NCBI RefSeq assembly: GCF_028649475.1
Contig: NZ_JAQSIP010000001.1
Location: 1-64,000 of the forward strand
Reading direction: 5' to 3'
DNA length: 64,000 bases
Origin: Curvibacter cyanobacteriorum
GTDB taxonomy: Bacteria; Pseudomonadota; Gammaproteobacteria; Burkholderiales; Burkholderiaceae_C
In this document: in pieces, positions 26,899-39,519 of the stretch
Position numbering within the stretch: position 1 is the stretch's first letter
Layout: each line of letters opens with the position of its first letter
Program-made: the position numbers and the translations under genes
The notes under the pieces: generated by a model
What the model was told of the DNA's origin: nothing
Databases searched by the model: none
What the model saw: the letters and a program-made list of their open reading frames with translations, nothing else

Positions 26899-27888
26899 GT
26901 GTCTGAACTTCACAAGTTTATTTTTGATGGCCTGCCCGTGCGCGGCATGATCGTGCGTCTGACCGACGCCTGGACGGAGATCCTGGCCCGCCGTGCCGCC
27001 AACACCCAGACCGGGGCCTACCCGGTGCAGGTGCGTGAGCTGCTGGGCGAGATGGCCGCGGCCGGCGTGCTGATGCAGTCGAACATCAAGTTCAACGGCG
27101 CGTTGGTGCTGCAGATTTTTGGCGATGGCCCCGTCAAGGTGGCGGTCACCGAGGTGCAGCCCGACCTCAGCCTGCGGGCCACGGCCACCCTGGCCGGTGA
27201 AGTCCGTGACGGCGCAAGCCTCAGCGAGATGGTCAACCTGGGCAACGGTGGCCGCTGCGCCATCACGCTCGACCCCAAGGACAAGTTCCCCGGTCAGCAG
27301 CCCTACCAAGGCGTGGTGCCGCTGTTTGGCGACCAGGGTGAGAAGCTGGAGAAGCTCAGCTCGGTGCTCGAGCACTACATGCTGCAAAGCGAACAGCTCG
27401 ACACCTGCCTGGTGCTGGCCGCCGACGACAAGGTCGCCGCGGGTCTGCTGATCCAGCGCCTGCCGCTTGAAGGGGAGGGCAACCTCGCGGGCAGCCTGCG
27501 CTCGGCCGCCAACGAAGACGAAATCGGCCTCAACGAGCACTACAACCGCATCGCCTTGCTGGCCTCCAGCCTGAAGCGCGAAGAGCTGCTCACGCTCGAT
27601 GTGGACACCATCCTGCGCCGCCTGTTCTGGGAGGAGAAGGTGTCGCGCTTCGAGCCCCTGCAGGGCGAAACCGCACCGCGCTTCGCCTGCCGCTGCAGCC
27701 GCGAACGCGTCAGCCAGATGCTGCGCGGCTTTGGTGCTGAAGAGGCCGAAAGCGTGTTGGCCGAGCAAGGCCAGATCGAGGTGGCTTGCGAGTTCTGTGG
27801 TCAGCAGTACCGCTACGACGCGGTCGATGCCGCCAGCATCTTCACCCAGGGCGAGCACCTGGTGGATGGCATCAAGACCGTGCAATGA
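26899..27888 (+). CDS. hslO: Redox-regulated chaperone Hsp33
   Basis: Hsp33 is a holdase chaperone switched on by oxidation and unfolding. It is 329 residues long. The C-terminal zinc switch is CRCSRERV (C-x-C) and CEFCGQQY (C-x2-C), both intact. The start is a GTG at 26899 with CAGGA 8 bases upstream. It is somewhat longer than E. coli Hsp33 but colinear. An intrinsic terminator follows about 50 bases after the stop. Confidence 0.95.
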   Translation: MSELHKFIFDGLPVRGMIVRLTDAWTEILARRAANTQTGAYPVQVRELLGEMAAAGVLMQSNIKFNGALVLQIFGDGPVKVAVTEVQPDLSLRATATLAGEVRDGASLSEMVNLGNGGRCAITLDPKDKFPGQQPYQGVVPLFGDQGEKLEKLSSVLEHYMLQSEQLDTCLVLAADDKVAAGLLIQRLPLEGEGNLAGSLRSAANEDEIGLNEHYNRIALLASSLKREELLTLDVDTILRRLFWEEKVSRFEPLQGETAPRFACRCSRERVSQMLRGFGAEEAESVLAEQGQIEVACEFCGQQYRYDAVDAASIFTQGEHLVDGIKTVQ

Positions 27889-27941
27889 AGGCTTGACCGC
27901 CCGGCGCTGGTCGCTGCCAGCGCCACCTGATGGCGGCTGAG

Positions 27942-27965
27942 ACGCCCCGCTTGCGGGGCGTTTTT
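27942..27965 (+). terminator. Terminator after hslO
   Basis: ACGCCCCGC pairs with GCGGGGCGT around a 2-base loop, followed by a T-tract. It ends exactly at the stop of the convergent nadR-like gene. Confidence 0.9.
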
Positions 27966-28660
27966 CATGCGGCGCTGCGGGCGCCCAGCAGACCGGTGAA
28001 CAGCTTGTGTTCGCAGCCGCCGTCGCTGCAATGCTCGCATTGCCAGGGCTTGTTGAGCTTGGCTTCGTCACGCTGCTGGCGCAGGCGCTCGTGGAGCGCG
28101 GCGGCCTGCGGCAAGGCCTGCAGCCAGGGCTGGCCGACCAGCGCACTGAGCGCGTTGTGGCCGCGCTCGGCGCCCTGGCCGTACACCACCTTGTAGGGCA
28201 GGCGCTGGGCTTGCAGGGCCTGGCGCAGCAGGGCGTCGACCGGTTCGCGCACCTGTGGGCCATCGCGCTGCAGACCATCCGCGACCCAGGGCAGGTCGAG
28301 CCCGGTCAGCAGGGTCAGGCCATAGCGCGCCTGGGCCTGGCTGGCGGGTGCATACAGGCTGCGGTCAGCGAACAAAAAGTCGCTGTAGACCGCGGTCATC
28401 AGGGCCGAGGTGTCGGCCAGCACCACCGTGTGCTGGCGCGCGGCGTCCGCGATGCGCTGGCTTTGCGTGTCGGCGATCCCGGCTTGCTCGTCGGGGCGCG
28501 GGGTGCGGCCGTGTTGGTCGCACCATTGGCGCAGGGTTTCGGGCACCACGGCACAGTCCAGTCCGCAGTCGCGCAGCACCCGGGCCAGGGATTCGGTCAG
28601 GGCGGTCTTGCCGGTGCTCTCGGCGCCGAGCAGGCAGATGACGTGGGGCAGCTCAGGCAT
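27965..28660 (-). CDS. NadR-like nicotinamide riboside kinase with C-terminal Cys cluster
   Basis: A 231-residue P-loop protein: GAESTGKTAL at about residues 11-20 is the NadR kinase motif. DTSALMTAVYSDFLF and TGLDLPWVADGLQRDG follow as in NadR C-domains. The NMN adenylyltransferase and DNA-binding parts of NadR are absent, so it should only phosphorylate nicotinamide riboside. Its start overlaps pnuC by 8 bases, giving importer plus kinase for vitamin salvage to NMN. Odd: the C-terminus has CEHCSDGGCEHK, a Cys/His cluster not expected in the kinase; it may bind zinc. The start at 28660 is the first ATG matching the family. Confidence 0.85.
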   Translation of the reverse strand: MPELPHVICLLGAESTGKTALTESLARVLRDCGLDCAVVPETLRQWCDQHGRTPRPDEQAGIADTQSQRIADAARQHTVVLADTSALMTAVYSDFLFADRSLYAPASQAQARYGLTLLTGLDLPWVADGLQRDGPQVREPVDALLRQALQAQRLPYKVVYGQGAERGHNALSALVGQPWLQALPQAAALHERLRQQRDEAKLNKPWQCEHCSDGGCEHKLFTGLLGARSAA

Positions 28661-29285
28661 GTTGGCCTTGGGGTGCCTGCTGATCCTGGCGCCAGGCGCG
28701 CCAGCCCACCACACTGAGGACGGTGAACAGGCCGTACAGCACCGTGGTCAGCCACAGGCCCTTGTAGGCGAACAGGCCCATGCTCACCACATTGACGGCC
28801 AGCCAGATGAGCCAGTTTTCGGGGTGTTTGCGGCCCAGCAGCACCTGGCCCACCAGGCTGGCGGCGGTCGGGAAGGCGTCCCACCAGGGCACATCGGTGT
28901 CGGTGAAGGTGAGCAGGAACCAGCCTGTCAGCGGCCACAGGCTGGCGCAGGCCAGCACCGTCCACCGCCGCCCGCGGGCGCTCAGCGCGGTGACGCGCAA
29001 GGGCGCCTCTTGCTCGCTGCGGCGGCCCTGGCCCTTGAGCCACTGGGTCCAGCCCCAGCCTGCCAGGGCGGCAAAGAACAGCTGCAGCACCGCGTCGCCA
29101 TAAAGGCGGCTGCGCCAGAACACCAGCAGGTAGAGCAGGGAGCTGAGGATGGCCAGGGGCCAGCCCCAATGAATTTGTCGGATGTTGCAGACGACCATGG
29201 CGAGCGCCAACGCAAAGGCCAGCACCTCGGTCCAGCTGGTCGGGGTGCCCCAGAGTTCAAACGCGGTGGTGAACAGGGCGTCCAT
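28653..29285 (-). CDS. pnuC: Nicotinamide riboside transporter PnuC
   Basis: A 210-residue membrane protein with about seven helices. PnuC features are WTEVLAFALALAMVVCNIRQIHWGWP near the start, WGWTQWLKG, and the late WLIWLAVNVVSMGLFAYKGLW segment with the substrate-site tryptophans. It passes nicotinamide riboside by facilitated diffusion, trapped by the kinase gene that overlaps it. ATG 29285 is used here; a GTG at 29324 overlaps the ftsB stop as GTGA and could also be the start. It belongs to the tail of the pyrG operon. Confidence 0.92.
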   Translation of the reverse strand: MDALFTTAFELWGTPTSWTEVLAFALALAMVVCNIRQIHWGWPLAILSSLLYLLVFWRSRLYGDAVLQLFFAALAGWGWTQWLKGQGRRSEQEAPLRVTALSARGRRWTVLACASLWPLTGWFLLTFTDTDVPWWDAFPTAASLVGQVLLGRKHPENWLIWLAVNVVSMGLFAYKGLWLTTVLYGLFTVLSVVGWRAWRQDQQAPQGQHA

Positions 29286-29320
29286 GGGAGGGGTGGAGTC
29301 TGCGGCCGGGACCGCAGGAC

Positions 29321-29596
29321 TCACTTGGTGATCTGGACGAAGATCTCGTTGGGCTTGACCATGCCCAGCTCGATGCGGGAGCGTTCTTCGACCATGGCCA
29401 GGCCTTCCTTGAGGTCGTTGACCTCGGAGGCCAGTTGGTCGTTGACACGTTGCGCCGCGGCGTTGCGGGCTTTCTGCTCGTCAATCTTTTGCTGCAGGCC
29501 CGCGACATTGGGAATGCTGCCGCGGCCCAGCCAGAGCTGGGCATGCAGCAGGCCCAGCAGGGCCAGCAAAAGCACGGGGAGCAGGCGCACACCCAT
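29321..29596 (-). CDS. ftsB: Cell division protein FtsB
   Basis: A 91-residue bitopic protein of the divisome: a short cytoplasmic start, one transmembrane helix (VLLLALLGLLHAQLWL, about residues 7-22) and a periplasmic coiled coil (QQKIDEQKARNAAAQRVNDQ). The family motif near the end reads EERSRIELGMVKPNE. It follows eno by 17 bases, the same neighbour order as in many proteobacteria. A TTG two codons upstream is the alternative start. Confidence 0.93.
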   Translation of the reverse strand: MGVRLLPVLLLALLGLLHAQLWLGRGSIPNVAGLQQKIDEQKARNAAAQRVNDQLASEVNDLKEGLAMVEERSRIELGMVKPNEIFVQITK

Positions 29597-29613
29597 GGTC
29601 AAACCCGCTGCGC

Positions 29614-31258
<1,645 letters not shown>

Positions 31259-31262
<4 letters not shown>

Positions 31263-32113
31263 TCGAAATGGTCCTCGAGGAAGCCGGTCTTCTTGGTCAC
31301 GCTGTCGAGCGCGACCAGGGTTTCGAGCAAGGCTTTCATGTGCTTGAGCGGCACGGCGTTGGGGCCGTCGCTGAGCGCCTGGCTCGGGTTGGGGTGGGTT
31401 TCCATGAACAGGCCTGCCACGCCCACGGCCACGGCGGCGCGCGACAGCACCGGCACCATCTCGCGCTGGCCCCCCGAGCTGGTGCCCTGGCCGCCGGGCA
31501 GCTGCACGCTGTGGGTGGCGTCAAACACCACCGGCGCACCGGTTTCACGCAGGATGGCCAGGCTGCGCATGTCGCTGACCAGGTTGTTGTAGCCAAAGCT
31601 GGCGCCGCGCTCGCAGGCCATGAAGCTGTCCTCGGGCAGGCCGGCGTCACGGGCGGCGGCGCGGGCCTTGTCGATGACGTTCTTCATGTCGTGCGGGGCC
31701 AGGAACTGGCCCTTCTTGATGTTCACCGGCTTGCCCGACTGGGCCACGGCCCGGATGAAGTCGGTCTGGCGGCACAGGAACGCCGGTGTCTGCAGCACGT
31801 CGACTACCGAGGCCACCTGGGCGATCTCGGCTTCGCTGTGCACATCGGTGAGGATGGGCACTTCGAGGGTCTTCTTGACCTTGGCCAGGATCTCCAGGCC
31901 GCGCTCCATGCCCGGGCCCCGGAAGCTGGTGCCCGAGGAGCGGTTGGCCTTGTCGTAGCTGCTCTTGAAGATGAAGGGAATGCCCAGGCTCTGGGTGATT
32001 TCCTTCAGGGTACCCGCCGTGTCCATCTGCAGCTGTTCAGACTCGACCACGCAAGGTCCGGCGATCAGAAAGAAGCGGTGGTCCAGACCGATGTCAAAGC
32101 CGCAGAGTTTCAT
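31259..32113 (-). CDS. kdsA: 3-deoxy-D-manno-octulosonate 8-phosphate synthase
   Basis: KdsA condenses phosphoenolpyruvate with arabinose 5-phosphate to make Kdo8P for lipopolysaccharide. It has 284 residues, the normal size. Motifs are [44 protein letters not shown] and [15 protein letters not shown] 32113 has CAGGAGAC upstream; the longer frame starts inside pyrG. It lies 20 bases after pyrG and provides an Eno-related link: PEP is made by eno three genes on. Confidence 0.97.
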
Positions 32114-32133
32114 GCTTGGGTCTCCTGTGGCGC

Positions 32134-33842
<1,709 letters not shown>

Positions 33843-33878
33843 AAGGTGCCGCTGCCCAGGCAGCGGCGGCGTCGAAAT

Positions 33879-34820
33879 TCAGGGCGGTTGCAGCGGGTGC
33901 AAATCAAAACCGCCAGCCAGCGATTGTCGCAGGTGCTGCACCAGTGCGGTCACGGCCAGCGGCACATGGGCCGAGTACGGGCGAATCGCATACAGCTGGC
34001 GCGCAAAAGGACCGACGTTGGCCCACTCGGGCAGCACCTGTTGCAGCTGGCCGCTGCGCAGGCTGGCCTGGGCGCTGAAGTCCGGCAGCAGCGCAATGCC
34101 CAGATCGGCCAGGGCCGCGTCGCGCAGCGCTTCGCTGTTGTTGGCGGCCAGCGGGCCGCGCACCGGGATGGTCAGCCGCTCCGTGCCGCGCTCAAAGGTC
34201 CAGGTGGGCGTGTCGCCGCTGCGCGGGTAGTGCAGGCAGTCGTGTTGCGCCAGCGCCTGGGGGCTGTCGGGCTGACCGCGCTGAGCCAGGTAGCCCGGGC
34301 TGGCCACCAGCACCGAGCGGGTGTCGCACAAGCGCCAGGCCACATGGGTGTCGGGCACCTGATCGCTGTGGCGGATGGCCAGGTCCAGCCCCTCCATGGC
34401 CAGCGAGGCGAAGCGGTCTGACAGCTCCAGCTCCAGCCGCACCTCGGGGTATTGGCGCAGAAAGTCCGCCAGTCGCGGCACCAACTGTTGCCGTGACAAG
34501 GCCACCGGGGCGGTCACGCGCAGCCGGCCGCGGGGCGTACCGGCCAGGTCGCGCACGCTGGCAAAACTGTGGGCAATGGCATCGAAGGGAGCGCGCGTGT
34601 CGTCCACCAGGCGCTGACCGGCCTCGGTCAGGCGCACGCTGCGCGTGGTGCGTTGCACCAGGGGCACGCCGGCCAGGCGCTCCAGTTCGGAGATGCGCTG
34701 GCTGACCGCGGCCTTGCTGACGCCCAGGCGCCGGGCCGCTGCGGTGTAGCTGCCTTGCTGGGCCAGCACCACCAGCCAGTGCAGGTGGCCCCAGAGGGTG
34801 TGGTTAAGGGGGGTGTCCAT
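33879..34820 (-). CDS. LysR family transcriptional regulator
   Basis: A 313-residue LysR-type regulator: N-terminal winged helix (LHWLVVLAQQGSYTAAARRLGVSKAAVSQRISELERLAG; about residues 8-50) and a C-terminal effector-binding domain. It is divergent from mmsA, with a near-perfect dyad between the two, so it probably controls mmsA and itself. ATG 34820 is chosen because it lies outside that dyad; an ATG at 34835 and a TTG at 34847 would put the dyad inside the gene. The effector is unknown. Confidence 0.9.
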   Translation of the reverse strand: MDTPLNHTLWGHLHWLVVLAQQGSYTAAARRLGVSKAAVSQRISELERLAGVPLVQRTTRSVRLTEAGQRLVDDTRAPFDAIAHSFASVRDLAGTPRGRLRVTAPVALSRQQLVPRLADFLRQYPEVRLELELSDRFASLAMEGLDLAIRHSDQVPDTHVAWRLCDTRSVLVASPGYLAQRGQPDSPQALAQHDCLHYPRSGDTPTWTFERGTERLTIPVRGPLAANNSEALRDAALADLGIALLPDFSAQASLRSGQLQQVLPEWANVGPFARQLYAIRPYSAHVPLAVTALVQHLRQSLAGGFDLHPLQPP

Positions 34821-34826
34821 GGCTTG

Positions 34827-34848
34827 ATTGTTCATCAAATTGAACAAT
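34827..34848. promoter_or_regulatory. Putative LysR operator between lysR-type gene and mmsA
   Basis: ATTGTTCA and TGAACAAT are perfect 8-bp inverted repeats around 6 bases (TCAAAT). The core fits the T-N11-A shape of LysR boxes (TTC...GAA). It abuts the regulator's start codon, as expected for autoregulation. Confidence 0.7.
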
Positions 34849-35000
34849 AAGTTCAGCGTGGCAGCCTAGGCAGGCCGGGAGGCCCTGCCTAGACTTGGGC
34901 CTCACCCGCTTCGGTGTCTTGCTTGGCCGGCCCTTCACGGCCTGGCGAAGGGCCCCCGGGGGGCGGTCATTTTTCTTCATCCTTTTCTTGCAGAGGCAGC

Positions 35001-36524
35001 ATGAGCCAAACCCCTTCCAGCGCCGACGTCGGCCACTACATCCAGGGCGCCGTCACCGCCGGTGTCAGCACCCGTCGCCAGCCGGTTTACAACCCCGCCA
35101 CGGGCGAGGTGAGCCGCCAGGTGTGGCTGGGCAGCGTGGCCGATGTCGATGCGGCGGTGGCCGCGGCGCAAGCGGCGTTCCCGGCCTGGGCCGACACCCC
35201 GCCGATCCGCCGTGGCCGGGTGATGTTCAAGTTCCTGGAGCTGGTCAACCAGCACAAGGACACGCTGGCGCGCATGATCACGCTGGAGCATGGCAAGGTG
35301 TTCACCGATGCGCAGGGCGAGGTGTCGCGCGGCATCGACATCATCGAGTTCGCCTGCGGCATCCCGCAGCTGCTCAAGGGCGACTACACCGAACAGGTCT
35401 CCACCGGCATCGACAACTGGACGATGCGCCAGCCGCTGGGCGTGGTGGCCGGCATCACGCCGTTCAACTTCCCGGTCATGGTGCCGATGTGGATGTTCCC
35501 GGTGGCCATCGCGGCGGGCAACACCTTTGTGCTCAAGCCCAGCCCCACCGACCCCAGCGCCAGCCTGTTCATGGCCGACCTGTTGAAGCAGGCCGGCCTG
35601 CCGGACGGTGTGTTCAACGTCGTGCAGGGCGACAAGGAAGCGGTCGACGCGCTGTTGGTGCACCCCGACGTCAAGGCCGTGTCCTTCGTCGGCTCGACCC
35701 CGATCGCCAACTACATCTATGAGACCGGGGCCCGCCACGGCAAGCGCGTGCAGGCCCTGGGCGGCGCCAAGAACCACATGGTGGTGATGCCCGACGCCGA
35801 CATCGACCAGGTGGTCGACGCCCTGATCGGCGCGGGCTACGGCTCGGCCGGCGAGCGTTGCATGGCCATCAGCGTGGCCGTGCTGGTCGGCGATGTGGCC
35901 GACAAGGTGGTGCCCAAGCTGCTGGAGCGTGCCAAGAGCCTCAAGGTGCTCGACGGCATGAACCTGGCCGCCGAGATGGGCCCGATCGTCACCGGTGCCG
36001 CCCACGCCCGCATCAGCGGCTACATCGAGGCCGGTGTGCAAGAGGGCGCCCAGCTGCTGCTCGACGGCCGCGGCTTTGACGGCAAGACCGCCGGCCCCGG
36101 TTGTGACCAGGGCTTCTGGCTGGGTGGCACGCTGTTCGACCACGTCACGCCTGAAATGAAGATCTACAAGGAAGAGATCTTTGGCCCCGTGCTGTCCTGC
36201 GTGCGCGTGCCTGACTTTGCCACCGCGGTACAACTGATCAATGACCACGAGTTCGGCAACGGCGTCTCCTGCTTCACCCGCGACGGCAATGTGGCGCGCG
36301 AGTTCAGCCGCCGCATCCAGGTCGGCATGGTCGGCATCAACGTGCCGATCCCGGTGCCCATGGCCTGGCACGGTTTTGGTGGCTGGAAGAAGAGCCTGTT
36401 CGGCGACATGCACGCCTACGGCGAAGAGGGCGTGCGCTTCTACACCAAGCAAAAGAGCGTCATGCAGCGCTGGCCCGAGAGCATCGGCAAGGGCGCCGAG
36501 TTTGTGATGCCCACGGCCAAATAA
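35001..36524 (+). CDS. mmsA: CoA-acylating methylmalonate-semialdehyde dehydrogenase
   Basis: MmsA oxidises (methyl)malonate semialdehyde to propionyl- or acetyl-CoA in valine, myo-inositol or beta-alanine breakdown. It has 507 residues. Seen: [33 protein letters not shown], and the catalytic Cys in [16 protein letters not shown], with the CoA-type residue pattern of this family rather than a Glu general base. AGAGGC precedes ATG 35001. No partner genes of valine catabolism (mmsB, acyl-CoA dehydrogenase) are adjacent. Likely controlled by the divergent LysR regulator. Confidence 0.93.
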   Translation: MSQTPSSADVGHYIQGAVTAGVSTRRQPVYNPATGEVSRQVWLGSVADVDAAVAAAQAAFPAWADTPPIRRGRVMFKFLELVNQHKDTLARMITLEHGKVFTDAQGEVSRGIDIIEFACGIPQLLKGDYTEQVSTGIDNWTMRQPLGVVAGITPFNFPVMVPMWMFPVAIAAGNTFVLKPSPTDPSASLFMADLLKQAGLPDGVFNVVQGDKEAVDALLVHPDVKAVSFVGSTPIANYIYETGARHGKRVQALGGAKNHMVVMPDADIDQVVDALIGAGYGSAGERCMAISVAVLVGDVADKVVPKLLERAKSLKVLDGMNLAAEMGPIVTGAAHARISGYIEAGVQEGAQLLLDGRGFDGKTAGPGCDQGFWLGGTLFDHVTPEMKIYKEEIFGPVLSCVRVPDFATAVQLINDHEFGNGVSCFTRDGNVAREFSRRIQVGMVGINVPIPVPMAWHGFGGWKKSLFGDMHAYGEEGVRFYTKQKSVMQRWPESIGKGAEFVMPTAK

Positions 36525-36892
36525 AAAACCAAGAACCGCGAACCCGACCCCGCCCGCTGGCGATGGGCGCTTCAGACGAGGCGCCAAGCCGCCAGCGGTA
36601 CAGCCGTGCGACAAGGCGACGCAACGGCGTGTCCCGGGGGCGGCCACGGCTCAGCACCGCCAAGCCAGCACCGCCTGGCCACCCCAGGCCCCTTCGGGGG
36701 CCGCGGACCGCACGGCAGGTCTGCCCCCCGCGCTGCCGCGGGGTGGGCGGGCCGGTCGGGCGTTTTTTTGCTGCGGGCGGCTTTCCCGCAGGTGACGACC
36801 CCACGGTGCGCGGGCGCCGAGCAGGCCCGGGGGTCTGCTACATTGCCGCATTCTTTGCCAACCGGGCCTGCTCCAGCAGGGCTTTCGTCACC
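36525..36892. other. Intergenic region between mmsA and coaBC
   Basis: About 370 bases without a credible gene; the long frames are GC shadows. It contains a large stem-loop at 36554-36598, a CCCCGCG/CGCGGGG hairpin at about 36726-36743 followed some 20 bases later by seven T, and a TACATT box near 36838 that may serve coaBC. Confidence 0.6.
36554..36598. terminator. Stem-loop after mmsA
   Basis: CCGCTGGCG (36554-36562) pairs with CGCCAGCGG (36590-36598), and inside it GGCGC pairs with GCGCC (36581-36585). No T-tract follows, so it may be an mRNA-stabilising 3' hairpin or a factor-assisted stop rather than an intrinsic terminator. Confidence 0.5.
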
Positions 36893-38104
36893 ATGGACCT
36901 CCAGGGAAAACACATTGTTTTGGGCCTCACCGGCGGTGTGGCCTGCTTCAAGTCGGCCGAACTGTGCCGTGAGCTGATCCGCCAGGGCGCCACGGTGCAG
37001 GTGGTGATGACCGAGGCCGCCGCCCAGTTCATCACCCCCGTCACCATGCAGGCGCTGTCGGGCCGACCGGTTTACAGCTCGCAGTGGGACGCCCGTGAGG
37101 GCAACAACATGCCGCACATCAATCTCAGCCGCGAGGCCGACGCCATCGTGCTGGCGCCCTGCAGCGCGGACTTCATCGCCCGCCTGGTGCAGGGGCGGGC
37201 CGATGAGCTGTTGAGCCTGCTGTGCCTGGCACGACCGATCGAGCGCGTGCCGCTGCTGGTGGCGCCGGCCATGAACCGCGAGATGTGGGCCCACCCGGCC
37301 ACCCAGCGCAACCTGACGCAGTTGCAGGCCGACGGCGCCGTGTTGCTGGGCGTGGCCCGGGGCGACCAGGCCTGTGGTGAGACCGGCGACGGGCGCATGC
37401 TGGAGGCGCTGGAGATCTGTGAGGAGGTGATTGCCTTCTTCCAGCCCAAATCCCTGCGCGGCCGCCGTGTGCTGGTGACCGCGGGCCCCACGTTCGAGGC
37501 CATCGACCCGGTGCGCGGCATCACCAACCACTCCTCGGGCAAGATGGGCTTTGCGATCGCCCGCGCCGCCCGCGAGGCGGGGGCCGACGTCACCCTGGTG
37601 GCCGGTCCGGTGCACCTGCCCACGCCACGTGGCGTGCGCCGCCTCAATGTGGTGTCGGCGCGCGACATGCTGGCGGCTTGTGAGCCCGCGGCCCAGAGCG
37701 CCGATGTGTTCATCGCCACCGCGGCCGTGGCCGACTGGCGCCCCGCCTCGGCCAGCGACCAGAAGATCAAGAAAGACGGCTCGGGCCAGACCCCGCAGCT
37801 GAGCTTTGTCGAGAACCCCGACATCCTGCACGCCGTGGCCCAGAGCGAACGCGCGCAGCGCGGCGACCTGTTCTGTGTCGGCTTTGCCGCCGAAAGCCAT
37901 GACCTGGTGGCCCACGCCCAGGCCAAACGCGCGCGCAAGGGCGTGCCGCTGCTGGTGGGCAACATCGGCCCGGCCGCGTTCGGGCAAGACGACAATCAGC
38001 TGCTGCTGGTGGACGAGGCCGGGGTGCACGAGTTGCCCCGTGCTTCCAAGCTCAACCTGGCCCGCCAACTGGTGGCCGACATCGCTCGCCGCATGGCGGG
38101 CTGA
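36893..38104 (+). CDS. coaBC: Bifunctional phosphopantothenoylcysteine decarboxylase / phosphopantothenate-cysteine ligase
   Basis: CoaBC makes 4'-phosphopantetheine in two steps of coenzyme A synthesis. It has 403 residues. The CoaC part (about 1-180) has the FMN-site [28 protein letters not shown] and the flap Cys in [10 protein letters not shown]. The CoaB part has [25 protein letters not shown] and the [10 protein letters not shown] segment. ATG 36893 is the family start. dut follows 21 bases later, as in E. coli. Confidence 0.97.
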   Translation: MDLQGKHIVLGLTGGVACFKSAELCRELIRQGATVQVVMTEAAAQFITPVTMQALSGRPVYSSQWDAREGNNMPHINLSREADAIVLAPCSADFIARLVQGRADELLSLLCLARPIERVPLLVAPAMNREMWAHPATQRNLTQLQADGAVLLGVARGDQACGETGDGRMLEALEICEEVIAFFQPKSLRGRRVLVTAGPTFEAIDPVRGITNHSSGKMGFAIARAAREAGADVTLVAGPVHLPTPRGVRRLNVVSARDMLAACEPAAQSADVFIATAAVADWRPASASDQKIKKDGSGQTPQLSFVENPDILHAVAQSERAQRGDLFCVGFAAESHDLVAHAQAKRARKGVPLLVGNIGPAAFGQDDNQLLLVDEAGVHELPRASKLNLARQLVADIARRMAG

Positions 38105-38125
38105 CCTTTTCTTGTTTTTTCACGC

Positions 38126-38572
38126 ATGAACATCGACGTCAAGATCCTCGACCCGCGCCTGGCGGACCAACTGCCCGCCTATGCCACCCCGGGCAGCGCC
38201 GGCCTCGACCTGCGCGCCTGCCTGAGCGAGCCGCTGACGCTGGCGCCCAACGCCTGGCAGCTGGTGCCGACCGGCATCGCCATGTACCTCCAGGACCCCG
38301 GCTACGCCGCCATGATCCTGCCGCGCTCGGGCCTGGGCCACAAGCACGGGATCGTGCTGGGCAACCTGGTCGGCCTGATCGACAGCGACTACCAGGGCCA
38401 GCTGATGGTCAGCGCCTGGAACCGCAGCCCCGTGCCCTACACCATCGAGCCACTCGAGCGCATTGCCCAACTGGTCATCGTGCCAGTGGTGCAGGCGAGC
38501 TTCAACGTGGTGAGCGAATTTGCCCCGACGCAACGGGGCGAGGGCGGTTACGGCTCCACGGGCCAGGCCTGA
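38126..38572 (+). CDS. dut: dUTP diphosphatase
   Basis: dUTPase hydrolyses dUTP to dUMP, keeping uracil out of DNA. It has 148 residues with the five motifs of the trimeric family: [36 protein letters not shown] and the glycine-rich C-terminal arm [10 protein letters not shown]. It is in one operon with coaBC. A bidirectional terminator follows about 90 bases later. Confidence 0.97.
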   Translation: MNIDVKILDPRLADQLPAYATPGSAGLDLRACLSEPLTLAPNAWQLVPTGIAMYLQDPGYAAMILPRSGLGHKHGIVLGNLVGLIDSDYQGQLMVSAWNRSPVPYTIEPLERIAQLVIVPVVQASFNVVSEFAPTQRGEGGYGSTGQA

Positions 38573-38661
38573 AGCAGGGCGGACGCGCTTTGGCGCGCTG
38601 AGGGGCCCCAGCCCGGACCCAGCCCGGACCCAGCGGGCCCGCGGTGCAGACCCACCAACAC

Positions 38662-38696
38662 AAAAGCCCGCCGACGGTGACGTCAGCGGGCTTTTT
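38662..38696. terminator. Bidirectional terminator between dut and SlyD-like gene
   Basis: AAAAGCCCGC (38662-38671) pairs with GCGGGCTTTTT (38686-38696). Both flanks have the A/T tract needed, and the two genes converge on it. Confidence 0.9.
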
Positions 38697-38729
38697 CATG
38701 CGGCGTGGGCGGTGTCGACCGCGGGGGCT

Positions 38730-39254
38730 TCAGTGCAGCTGGTCGTTGCCCGGGGCCATGGGCTGGATGCGGAAGAAGCCGGTGCCGGCCGTGCCGCGAC
38801 CGATCTCTTCTTCGGTCGCTTCGCGCACCGCGTGCACCTGCAGGTGCAGGCGAATCGCGATGCCCGACAGCGGGTGGTTGCCATCCAGCACCACGTGCTC
38901 GGGGTAGATCTCGGTCACCGTGTAGAGCGCATCGCGCGGGGCGTCCGGGTGGCAGCCGGCGGGCAGGGCGCTGCCTTCGAAGGTCATGCCTTCCTCGAGT
39001 TCGGCCGGGAACAGGCCACGCGGTTCCAGGAAGATCAGTTGTTCGTTGTACTCGCCGAAGCCTTCTTCGGGTTCGATCTGCAGCTTGACCTTGGCGCCGG
39101 CCTCGTGGCCTTGCAGCACTTCTTCGATTTTCTTCAGCAGGTCATCGCCGCCGACCAGAAAGTCGACCGGCTCGTCCAGCACATCGAGCTCTTCGCCCAG
39201 GGTATCGGTCAGGGTCCAGGTCAGTGCGACCACGCATTGTTCAGTGATTTCCAT
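38730..39254 (-). CDS. FKBP-type peptidyl-prolyl isomerase, SlyD-like
   Basis: A 174-residue prolyl isomerase with an insert-in-flap chaperone domain. The FKBP part is split: MEITEQCVVALTWTLTD...FLVGGDDLLKKIEEVLQGHEAGAKVKL at the start and VVLDGNHPLSGIAIRLHLQVHAVREATEEE at the end, with the IF domain between. The His-rich metal tail of E. coli SlyD is absent. It is divergent from the RoxA-like gene across 265 bases in which I see no sure promoter. Confidence 0.92.
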   Translation of the reverse strand: MEITEQCVVALTWTLTDTLGEELDVLDEPVDFLVGGDDLLKKIEEVLQGHEAGAKVKLQIEPEEGFGEYNEQLIFLEPRGLFPAELEEGMTFEGSALPAGCHPDAPRDALYTVTEIYPEHVVLDGNHPLSGIAIRLHLQVHAVREATEEEIGRGTAGTGFFRIQPMAPGNDQLH

Positions 39255-39519
39255 GGCGTCCGCCTTCGTAGATGCGGTGATGATTGGTTGGGTAGGGGCC
39301 GGGGGCCCATCCGGGCGCGGGGCCCGCTGCCGCGGTGGGGCACCGGGCAGGCGGCAGGTCTTGAGGGCCCGAGTGTATGCGAGCCCGTGGCCTGGCGCTG
39401 GGGTGGGCTGGGCCCTGGCGCCGGGTTTTCTTGCGCCGCGTCACAGGGGGCGGCGGCCGTTCCGTAGGAAAATCGGCACCATTCGATCAGTCGCCCGCTC
39501 ACCCGGGCCCCTTTCTGCC

